Shown here: positions 1 through 5,125 of the stretch, one piece after another
How the letters are laid out: the number at the start of each line of letters is the position of its first letter
How positions within the stretch are numbered: position 1 is the first letter of the stretch
From: VBDM01 sp049663805
Lineage (GTDB): Bacteria; Pseudomonadota; Gammaproteobacteria; Burkholderiales; SG8-39
Assembly (NCBI GenBank): GCA_049663805.1
Contig: JBATEB010000189.1
Span: forward strand, 1-5,302
DNA: 5,302 nucleotides
Direction of reading: 5' to 3'
The notes under the pieces: model-generated
Database searches by the model: none
What the model saw: only the letters and a program-made list of their open reading frames with translations
What the model was told of the DNA's origin: nothing
Position numbers and translations under genes: made by a program

Positions 1-1
1 C

Positions 2-430
2 GAAGGCGCGAGCGCCGCGAAGCGGCGCGAACTGATCCAAGCCCAACGGGCGGGGGAGCTGGTTCGGGTCTACGCTCAGGCGCAAGCGCGGGTCGCGTCC
101 CTGGAGAAGAAGCTGCGATACGCCGCCACCCAGGCGCAAGTGGTCGAGAACTTCGCGCGCTTGGCGCGCAAGCATGGCGTAAAGATCCTCACCGAGACTT
201 ACGAACAAGGACGCAATCCCGGCGCCCAGCCCTCGCTCAACGCCGAGCTCGCGGTGCAAGGCGGCTACCCGGCGCTGCGCGATTTCCTGCGCGACCTGTC
301 CGCCCTGCCGACCTGGAGCGAGGTGCAGGAAGTGCGCCTGGAAAGCGCGCGCGGCGCCGCGGGCCAGAAAGGGCGGATTCGCATCATGACCTATCGCGGC
401 ACCGCGCTGGAATCGGCGAAATCCCCTTGA
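2..430 (+). CDS. PilO/GspM-like assembly protein, 3' part only
   Basis: The reading frame is open from the left edge (first full codon at base 2) to a TGA at 428-430, giving 142 residues with the N-terminus missing. The first ~60 residues are rich in Ala, Gln, Arg, Glu and Leu without Pro or Gly breaks, as expected of the periplasmic coiled coil of PilO/GspM proteins. The remainder fits their small ferredoxin-like domain: the segment GGYPALRDFLRDLSALP, followed by alternating beta-type residues (VQEVRLESA, GRIRIMTYRG), matches the family pattern of a Tyr-x-x-Leu-Arg-x-Phe-Leu helix and then strands. The usual N-terminal membrane helix would lie upstream. Such proteins form inner-membrane dimers with PilN/GspL and contact PilP/GspC. 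The stop overlaps the next start (TTGA), which supports operon membership and translational coupling. PilO and GspM cannot be separated from this fragment; the position before a GspC/PilP-like gene and a secretin fits either. Confidence 0.72.
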   Translation, partial: EGASAAKRRELIQAQRAGELVRVYAQAQARVASLEKKLRYAATQAQVVENFARLARKHGVKILTETYEQGRNPGAQPSLNAELAVQGGYPALRDFLRDLSALPTWSEVQEVRLESARGAAGQKGRIRIMTYRGTALESAKSP

Positions 431-948
431 AGCCCCGGTACTTGATTCTGGGTATTGCCGTTGTCCTGCTCGCGGTTCTCAATCTGCGGCAGTGGAAGGG
501 GGCGGACGCGGTGAAGCCCGATCGGCCGGCCGGTCCGACGGGCAGCTTCCGCGCCGAGGATTTCCAGCTGAGGCTGGGCTTTGCGACCGTGGAATCATCG
601 CGGTCCGGGCGCGATATCTTTCAACCGTGGCGGCCGCCGGCGCCCCCGCCGGTCGTCAGGAAGATCGAGCCTCCGCCGCCGCCTCCGCCGGGGCCGCCGC
701 CCAAGACGCCCGAGCAGATCGCCGAGGAGGCGGCACGGGCCGAGCTCGGGCGGATCAAAGTGGTCGGGGTCGTGTTTCGCGGTGAGAAGTGGCAGGCGTT
801 CCTCGTAAAGGGCGATCAGCTCTATATGGTGCACACCGGAGAAAAGGTCGGCGAGCGCTTCCGGGTCGAGGCGATACGCGCGGACAGCATACAATTGCTG
901 GATCCCGCCACCCGGGTCGCGGGCCAGATCCCGGTGTCCGGAAGGTAG
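427..948 (+). CDS. GspC/PilP-like periplasmic linker protein
   Basis: The product is 173 residues. The TTG start at 427 overlaps the upstream TGA and puts a Lys-Pro-Arg N-terminus directly before a membrane helix at residues 6-20. An alternative in-frame TTG at 442 would cut into that helix. No strong Shine-Dalgarno is visible, so coupling to the upstream gene is likely. After the helix come a short periplasmic stretch with an RDIFQPW motif (residues 62-68), comparable to the short motif before the HR domain in GspC and PilP, and a proline-rich linker (82-92, PPPPPPPGPPP). A homology region follows at 107-170: a GRIKVVGVV strand, AFLVKGDQLY, a GEKVGERFRV turn and a SIQLLD strand. In GspC and PilP this small beta domain binds the N0 domain of the secretin, which is encoded next. 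There is no PDZ domain, unlike many GspC, and no lipobox, unlike PilP, so it is a minimal or intermediate form. The HR-family call is firm; the choice between GspC and PilP is not. Confidence 0.78.
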   Translation: MKPRYLILGIAVVLLAVLNLRQWKGADAVKPDRPAGPTGSFRAEDFQLRLGFATVESSRSGRDIFQPWRPPAPPPVVRKIEPPPPPPPGPPPKTPEQIAEEAARAELGRIKVVGVVFRGEKWQAFLVKGDQLYMVHTGEKVGERFRVEAIRADSIQLLDPATRVAGQIPVSGR

Positions 949-970
949 CAGCGAAACACAGGCGCACGAG

Positions 971-980
971 CCGGAAGGAG
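971..980 (+). promoter_or_regulatory. Ribosome binding site of the secretin gene
   Basis: CCGGAAGGAG lies in the 35-nt gap after the GspC/PilP-like gene. Its AAGGAG core ends 3 nt before the ATG at 984, a close but usable spacing. It is the strongest Shine-Dalgarno in the window and supports ATG 984 over the longer open frame that begins inside the upstream gene. It may let the secretin be translated independently of its neighbours. Confidence 0.6.
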
Positions 981-983
981 TCC

Positions 984-3347
984 ATGCCGCCCCTCGAAGA
1001 ATCTCGCGAGCGCGACCCCGGCCGACGCCGGCTATCGGACCGGAACCCCTGGACCCGGTCGGCGCTCGCCGCGCTCGCCCTTGTGGTCGCGTGCGCCGAA
1101 TCCCCGGTCAAGCGCGCCGACGAGCTCGCGGCGCAGGACGAATGGCTGAAGGTCGTGCTCGAGTACCGCAAGGCCCTGGCCGACAGCCCCGCGGACATCG
1201 AGTTCAGGTCCCGGCTCAGACAGGCGGAGCTCAAGGCCGCGGACTTCTACTACCAGCGGGGAACGCGCCTGCTCGAGCAGAACAACCTGGACGGCGCCAT
1301 CGTGCAGTTTCAGCAGGGGTTGGCGTCGATGCCCGACCACAGCAAACTCCAGCAGGCGATGACCGAAGTCATCGCGCGCAAGGAGGGAGCGAGCTTGTTT
1401 CGCGAGGGGCTCAATCTCCGCGACGCCGGCCAGCTGGAAGAAGCCCGGCGGCAATTCGAAAGAACGCTGGATGTCTATCCGGGCCACAAGCAAGCGGCGG
1501 CGGCGCTGGCCGAGCTCAAGAAGGAGTACGAGGAGAAAGTTTCGGAAGGTCTGGCGCTCACTTCGAAAGCGCCGATCACTCTCAACTTCCGCCAGACCGA
1601 TCTGAGGCAGGCCTTCGAGTTCCTCGCGAAATCGTTCGGCGTCAACGTGATATTCGACGAGAGTGTCAAGAGCGTCCCGGTGACGCTGTTCGCCAAGGAC
1701 ATCACCTTCGAGCAGGGTCTGAATCTCCTGCTCACCACGTCGAAGACTTTCTCCAAGCGGATCGGAGCCAACACCATCCTGATCGCGCCGGATTCGAAGG
1801 ACAAGCGCGGGCAGTACGAAGATCACCTGGTGCGCACCTTTCACATGAACTCGGTCCGGGCCAAGGAGGTCGCCGATATGCTCAAAGGCCTGGTCACGAT
1901 CAAGAAAATCATCATCAACGAACAGCTCAACACGATCACCATTCGGGACACCGAAGACGTCATCAGGCTCGTCCAGCGCATCATCGAGAACAACGACCGC
2001 AAGCCTGCGGAGATGGTGCTCGACGTGGAGATCCTGGAGGTCAACCGCAGCAAGAGCGAAAAACTGGGGCTCGATTTCGGCACCTACGCGTTTACCGCCG
2101 CGGTCCCCGCCCCGGGCACCGTGCCGCTCGACTCGATCCGCAGCACCGTCAGGGCCTCGGCCACGCTGACTATCCCGCCGGTGACGTTTCGCTTCTTCAA
2201 GCAGGACGTGGACGCGAAGATCCTGGCGAACCCCAAGATCCGGGTCATCAACGGCAAGATCGCCAAGATCCACATCGGCGACCGGGTGCCGCTTCGCGCC
2301 GCGACGATCGTGGACGCGACCGGGCAGACCCGCACCACCTTCGACTACAAGGACATCGGCATTCGCCTGACCTTCGAGCCGACGATCTATCTGGACAATT
2401 CGGCCCTGGTGAAGCTCGGCCTGGAGGTGAGCGCGCTCGGCGCGAATATAGGCTCGGCCACCGAACCCGCGTTCAGTATCGGTACGCGAAACGCCGAAAC
2501 GTTCATGCTTCTGCGCGACGGCGAAACGGCGATCCTCGGCGGCCTGATCCAGGACGAGGAACGCAACACGCGCGTCAAGCTCCCCGGGCTCGGGGACATC
2601 CCCGTCGTGGGGAGTCTTTTCACCTCGTTCGACGATTCGGCCAACCGCACCGACGTTCTGCTGACGGTGACGCCGCGCGTGGTGCGCGGCTGGGACGTGC
2701 CGACGCGCGTGGCGCGTGAGTTCTATTCGGGCAGCGAGAACGTCTACAGCGACAAGCCCCTGTTCGCCGGTCTCGACATCGCCCCCGGCGCGCAGATCCG
2801 CACCGAGGCGGCCGGGGCGGCGGTGCCCGCGGTCGCGGGCGTATCCGGCGCCGGGACGCCCGCGGCAACCGCGGTGGCGAGCGCACCCGCGGGCGCTCCC
2901 GGGCTTCCGGGTTCGCCTGCGGCGGGGCCCGTCGCGGCGGGGTTGTCGGCGTCGCCCTTGCTGTCCTTCTCCGAACCCGTATACGAGGTCGCGAGCGGGC
3001 AGGACTTCGAAATCAAGGTCCTCGGCGCCAATCTTTCGGGCGCCGCGAGCGTGCCGCTCGAGATCCTGTACAACCCGCAGCTGCTGCGCTACGTGAGCGG
3101 TGCGAGGGGCGAGGTTCCGGTGGATTCCTTCAATTCGTCGGCCGACGCCTCGCGCGGAGCGTTGAGCGTCAGCCTGAGTCTCTCGGGCAACGCGGGCCCG
3201 AGCGGCAGCGCGGTGCTCGCGCGCGTGGTGATGCGCGGCGACAAGCCCGGAATTTCCTATCTCGTCTACCGCACCCCGGCCATCAAGAGCGCAAGCGGAG
3301 AGATACTCAATGCGCAAGTTCGCGCGGCGCGCGTCGTCATCAAGTAG
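984..3347 (+). CDS. gspD: Outer-membrane liposecretin with TPR and cohesin-like domains
   Basis: The product is 787 residues and should form the outer-membrane channel of the system. An Arg-rich n-region and a short hydrophobic stretch (27-36) end in lipobox VVA-Cys37; Ala follows the Cys, consistent with outer-membrane sorting. Cys37 is the only cysteine I see. TPR-like helices occupy about 45-71, 86-119 and 135-171. N0 (about 196-269) begins APITLNFRQTDLRQAFEFLA. One N1/KH-like domain (about 282-340) follows, where T2SS GspD has N1-N2-N3. The secretin core (343-568) has DVEILEVNRS, ILANPKIRVINGK, the IGDRVP motif and the signature from Gly513 to Phe546 (LGGL, PGLGDIPVVG, LF). An Ala/Gly/Pro/Val linker (608-657) leads to a cohesin-like domain (658-787; FEIKVLGANLSG, ILYNPQLLRY). 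ATG 984 is chosen because it has a good ribosome site; the only later candidate, GTG 1083, falls inside the signal peptide. Secretin identity is near certain, cohesin likely, TPR count approximate. Confidence 0.93.
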   Translation: MPPLEESRERDPGRRRLSDRNPWTRSALAALALVVACAESPVKRADELAAQDEWLKVVLEYRKALADSPADIEFRSRLRQAELKAADFYYQRGTRLLEQNNLDGAIVQFQQGLASMPDHSKLQQAMTEVIARKEGASLFREGLNLRDAGQLEEARRQFERTLDVYPGHKQAAAALAELKKEYEEKVSEGLALTSKAPITLNFRQTDLRQAFEFLAKSFGVNVIFDESVKSVPVTLFAKDITFEQGLNLLLTTSKTFSKRIGANTILIAPDSKDKRGQYEDHLVRTFHMNSVRAKEVADMLKGLVTIKKIIINEQLNTITIRDTEDVIRLVQRIIENNDRKPAEMVLDVEILEVNRSKSEKLGLDFGTYAFTAAVPAPGTVPLDSIRSTVRASATLTIPPVTFRFFKQDVDAKILANPKIRVINGKIAKIHIGDRVPLRAATIVDATGQTRTTFDYKDIGIRLTFEPTIYLDNSALVKLGLEVSALGANIGSATEPAFSIGTRNAETFMLLRDGETAILGGLIQDEERNTRVKLPGLGDIPVVGSLFTSFDDSANRTDVLLTVTPRVVRGWDVPTRVAREFYSGSENVYSDKPLFAGLDIAPGAQIRTEAAGAAVPAVAGVSGAGTPAATAVASAPAGAPGLPGSPAAGPVAAGLSASPLLSFSEPVYEVASGQDFEIKVLGANLSGAASVPLEILYNPQLLRYVSGARGEVPVDSFNSSADASRGALSVSLSLSGNAGPSGSAVLARVVMRGDKPGISYLVYRTPAIKSASGEILNAQVRAARVVIK
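3297..3300 (+). promoter_or_regulatory. Ribosome binding site of the first pseudopilin, inside the secretin gene
   Basis: GGAG lies 9 nt before the ATG at 3310 and within the last codons of the secretin gene. It supports ATG 3310 as the start and means this pseudopilin's translation begins while ribosomes are still finishing the secretin. Confidence 0.45.
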
Positions 3348-3816
3348 CGGCGGCCTGACGCTGGTCGAGCTGCTGGTCACGCTCGTTATCCTGTCCATTC
3401 TCGCCGCGGCGGCCCTGCCTTACGCCGAGGTCACGGTGCGGCGCGAAAAGGAACTGGAGCTGCGGCGCGCGCTGCGCGAGGTGCGCACGGCGATCGACGG
3501 GTTCTACGAAGACTGGAAGGGCGGCAAGATCTCCAGAACCTCCACCGCGGCGAGCGAGGACGGCTATCCGAGAACGCTGCAGCTGCTCGTCGACGGGGCG
3601 GAGACCCCGGACGCCAGGGGCGGCAAGCGACGTTACCTGCGGCGCATTCCCCGCGACCCGTTCGCCGATCAGGCGCGGCCGACCCTGGACCAGTGGGTCC
3701 TGCGCGGCTACCAGGACGAGCCGGATTCGATCGTATGGAGCGGGCGCGACGTGTACGATGTTCATTCCGCCGCCGAGGGTACCGCGCTCGACGGCACGCG
3801 TTACCGGGACTGGTAG
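3310..3816 (+). CDS. GspG-like diverged pseudopilin, first of four
   Basis: The product is 168 residues. A 15-residue Ser/Arg-rich leader ends in Gly14-Gly15, followed by LTLVE, so prepilin peptidase should cut after Gly15 and leave Leu as the first mature residue in place of the usual Phe. Mature Glu5 (Glu20) is present, then a hydrophobic helix to about residue 37. The following amphipathic helix is highly charged (RREKELELRRALREVRTAIDGFYEDW, here spanning about 44-69). The C-terminal part has a Tyr-Pro turn (86-87), the RRYLRRIPRDPF motif (107-118), a Trp strand and an ending ALDGTRYRDW. The gene starts 38 nt before the secretin stop. It lacks the glycine-rich calcium loop of true GspG and resembles a GspG-derived accessory family; it does not look like GspH, I, J or K. 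Role in filament initiation or at its tip is inference. Its stop is followed without gap, in the same frame, by the next gene. Confidence 0.85.
   Translation: MRKFARRASSSSSGGLTLVELLVTLVILSILAAAALPYAEVTVRREKELELRRALREVRTAIDGFYEDWKGGKISRTSTAASEDGYPRTLQLLVDGAETPDARGGKRRYLRRIPRDPFADQARPTLDQWVLRGYQDEPDSIVWSGRDVYDVHSAAEGTALDGTRYRDW
3631..3650 (+). repeat. 20-nt direct repeat, copy 1
   Basis: This stretch in the first pseudopilin gene is identical over 20 bases to 4033-4052 in the second, and the match breaks at both flanks. Both copies are read in the same phase and encode the RYLRRIP core. This fits tandem duplication with local conservation or gene conversion; it is not a mobile-element repeat. 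Confidence 0.7.
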
Positions 3817-4197
3817 GTGCGGCGGCGCGGCTTCACCCTGATGGAGCTGGTGCTGGTGATGCTGGTGCTCGCGCTGCTCGCGAGTCTCGTCGCCCCGGTG
3901 GTGACCGGCGGCATCCAGCGTGCCCGCGAATCGACCTTGAAGGAGGACTTGTATGCGCTGCGAAAAGCGATCGACGATTACCATGCCGACACCGGCGCCT
4001 ATCCCCCCGAGCTCGAGGAGCTCGTGAAGAGGCGTTACCTGCGGCGCATTCCTCCCGATCCGCTCACCGAGAAACGCGATACCTGGGTGGTGCTGAGGTC
4101 GGAGGAAGCCGCGGGAGGCAAGGACAAGGGCATCGTCGACGTCCGCAGCGGCTCGCAGGAGCGGGCGAGCGACGGCTCTTACGTCAAGGACTGGTGA
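3817..4197 (+). CDS. Small GspG-like pseudopilin, second of four
   Basis: The product is 126 residues. The GTG start at 3817 is fixed on both sides: the codon before it is the TAG of the upstream gene in the same frame, and the cleavage site lies only five residues in (MRRRG, then FTLME). Glu5 is Glu10 of the precursor, and the hydrophobic helix runs to about residue 28. The mature part is short: an amphipathic helix (TLKEDLYALRKAIDDYHAD), a Tyr-Pro turn (62-63), the RRYLRRIPPDPL motif (72-83) shared with the previous gene, a TWVVL strand and the ending ASDGSYVKDW. Only a weak GGGA (3806-3809) could serve as ribosome site, so termination-reinitiation after the upstream stop is likely. The resemblance to the first pseudopilin suggests tandem duplication and divergence. 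There is no calcium-loop motif. Most likely a minor subunit of the filament; precise role unknown. Confidence 0.85.
   Translation: MRRRGFTLMELVLVMLVLALLASLVAPVVTGGIQRARESTLKEDLYALRKAIDDYHADTGAYPPELEELVKRRYLRRIPPDPLTEKRDTWVVLRSEEAAGGKDKGIVDVRSGSQERASDGSYVKDW
4033..4052 (+). repeat. 20-nt direct repeat, copy 2
   Basis: Second copy of the stretch at 3631-3650, 402 nt downstream. Since 402 is a multiple of three and both genes share a frame, recombination between the copies would delete 402 bp and leave one in-frame hybrid pseudopilin. Confidence 0.7.
4186..4190 (+). promoter_or_regulatory. Ribosome binding site of gspG
   Basis: AAGGA lies 6 nt before the ATG at 4197 and inside the end of the preceding gene. 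It favours ATG 4197 over the adjacent in-frame GTG at 4194. It is better placed than the site of the gene before, which fits higher synthesis of the major pseudopilin. Confidence 0.55.
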
Positions 4198-4634
4198 TGA
4201 CGATCGTGACGACTTTCAGGGGTTCGACGCGCGGGTTTACGCTGATGGAGCTGCTGCTCGTATTGGTGATCATCGGCCTGCTCGCGGCGCTGGTCGGACC
4301 GACGCTTTATCAGCGCATCAAGCCGGCGAAGGAGTCCGCGGCGCGAGCGCAGATCGAGAACTTCGCCACGGCGCTCGACGGCTACTTCATCGACGTCGGG
4401 CGTTACCCGAGCACGCAGGAGGGTCTCAAGGCCCTTCGCGCCAAGCCGGAGGGCGCGGACAAGTGGATCGGCCCCTACCTCAAGAAGGACCTTCCCGCGG
4501 ACCCGTGGGGCAACGCCTACGTCTACCGCGCCCCGGGCCGCAGCGGCGGCTATGAGATCGTCTCCTACGGCGCGGACGGCCGCGAAGGAGGGGAGGGCGA
4601 GAACGCGGACATCACGAGCTGGGAGAGCAAGTGA
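4197..4634 (+). CDS. gspG: Major pseudopilin GspG
   Basis: The product is 145 residues, the usual GspG length. A 13-residue leader ends in Gly13, then FTLME with Glu5 at precursor residue 18, and a hydrophobic helix to about residue 34. Diagnostic GspG features follow in order: RYPSTQEGLKAL (69-80), the Trp90/GPYLKKDLPADPWGNAY segment (92-108), a YRAPGRSGGYEIVSYG stretch (110-125) and the glycine-rich acidic loop DGREGGEGENADI (127-139) with a final Trp142. In studied T2SS this loop binds calcium and stabilises the subunit, and GspG forms the shaft of the periplasmic pseudopilus that pushes substrate through the secretin. Its ATG shares one base with the preceding TGA, so translation is coupled. 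This is the most conventional gene of the window and the main reason to call the system T2SS-like. A pilus-type major pilin is unlikely, because the DPWGNAY and calcium-loop motifs are GspG hallmarks. Confidence 0.95.
   Translation: MTIVTTFRGSTRGFTLMELLLVLVIIGLLAALVGPTLYQRIKPAKESAARAQIENFATALDGYFIDVGRYPSTQEGLKALRAKPEGADKWIGPYLKKDLPADPWGNAYVYRAPGRSGGYEIVSYGADGREGGEGENADITSWESK
4621..4625 (+). promoter_or_regulatory. Ribosome binding site of the fourth pseudopilin
   Basis: GGGAG lies 5 nt before the GTG at 4631, inside the end of gspG. It supports this GTG start, which places the Gly-Phe cleavage site five residues in. Confidence 0.5.
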
Positions 4635-5125
4635 ATCAGCGCGGCTTCACCTACGCGATGGTCCTCGCCGCCATCGTGATCGTCGGCATCGTCGTCGAAG
4701 CGGCCCGCGTCACGACCTGGCGCATCCTGCGCGTCGACCGCGAGGCGGAGCTGCTGTTCCGCGGGCTTGCCTACCGGAACGCGATCGGCAATTTCTACCA
4801 GTCCAACGGCGCCTTCCCGCGCTCCCTCGATGATCTGCTCAAGGATCCGCGCTCGGCGAGCAAACGGCACATTCGCGCGCTGTATGACGACCCGATGACC
4901 CGGGGCGAATGGTCGCTCGTTCGTGCGGCCGGCGGAATTTCCGGGGTCGCGAGCGCGAGCCGGGAGGAGCCGCTCAAGCAGGCGAATTTTCCGCGGGAGC
5001 TGGAGAAATTCACCGGGGCGAAGTCGTATTCGGAGTGGGTGTTCGAGTATGTGCCGCCTCCGCCGAGACCGAGTACCCCCGTGACGCCGCCGCCGGCCAG
5101 GCCACCCGTACTGACAACGTCGTGA
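4631..5125 (+). CDS. Non-canonical pseudopilin without Glu5, proline-rich tail
   Basis: The product is 164 residues. The GTG start overlaps the gspG stop as GTGA. A short leader MNQRG is followed by FTYAM and a hydrophobic helix (about 6-22), so a prepilin peptidase site is likely. Mature position 5 is Met, not the near-universal Glu, while a Glu sits at the helix end (Glu23). The body has a charged helix (RVDREAELLFRGLAYRNAI), a Phe-Pro turn (62-63), DDLLKDPR (67-74), KRHIRALYDDPMT (78-90), a WSLVR strand and PLKQANF...GAKSYSEWVFEY (114-140). This pattern recalls a family of 'type II secretion system protein' hypotheticals in beta- and gammaproteobacteria, as I remember them. The end (141-164) is a proline-rich, probably unfolded tail. 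Lack of Glu5 is known for GspK, the tip subunit, so a tip role is possible, but the fold does not look like GspK. Last gene of the visible operon. Confidence 0.8.
   Translation: MNQRGFTYAMVLAAIVIVGIVVEAARVTTWRILRVDREAELLFRGLAYRNAIGNFYQSNGAFPRSLDDLLKDPRSASKRHIRALYDDPMTRGEWSLVRAAGGISGVASASREEPLKQANFPRELEKFTGAKSYSEWVFEYVPPPPRPSTPVTPPPARPPVLTTS

Noticed and set aside
789..983. Longer N-terminus of the secretin, starting inside the GspC/PilP-like gene
   Set aside because: It would overlap the upstream gene by 160 nt and bury the lipoprotein signal. ATG 984 has a strong ribosome site and gives a coherent signal peptide.
1091..2719. 542-codon open frame on the plus strand in another phase
   Set aside because: It lies wholly within the secretin gene, has an Arg/Pro/His-rich product without fold signals, and reflects codon bias in GC-rich DNA.
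1032..3398. Very long open frame on the minus strand, almost mirroring the secretin gene
   Set aside because: The product is rich in Arg, His, Asp and Gly with no recognisable domain, and the opposite strand encodes a clear secretin. GC-rich genes commonly leave the antisense frame free of stops.
3693..4196. Extended N-terminus of GspG
   Set aside because: The open frame upstream of ATG 4197 is a shadow of the two preceding pseudopilin genes, and the prepilin leader needs to be short and start close to the Gly-Phe site.
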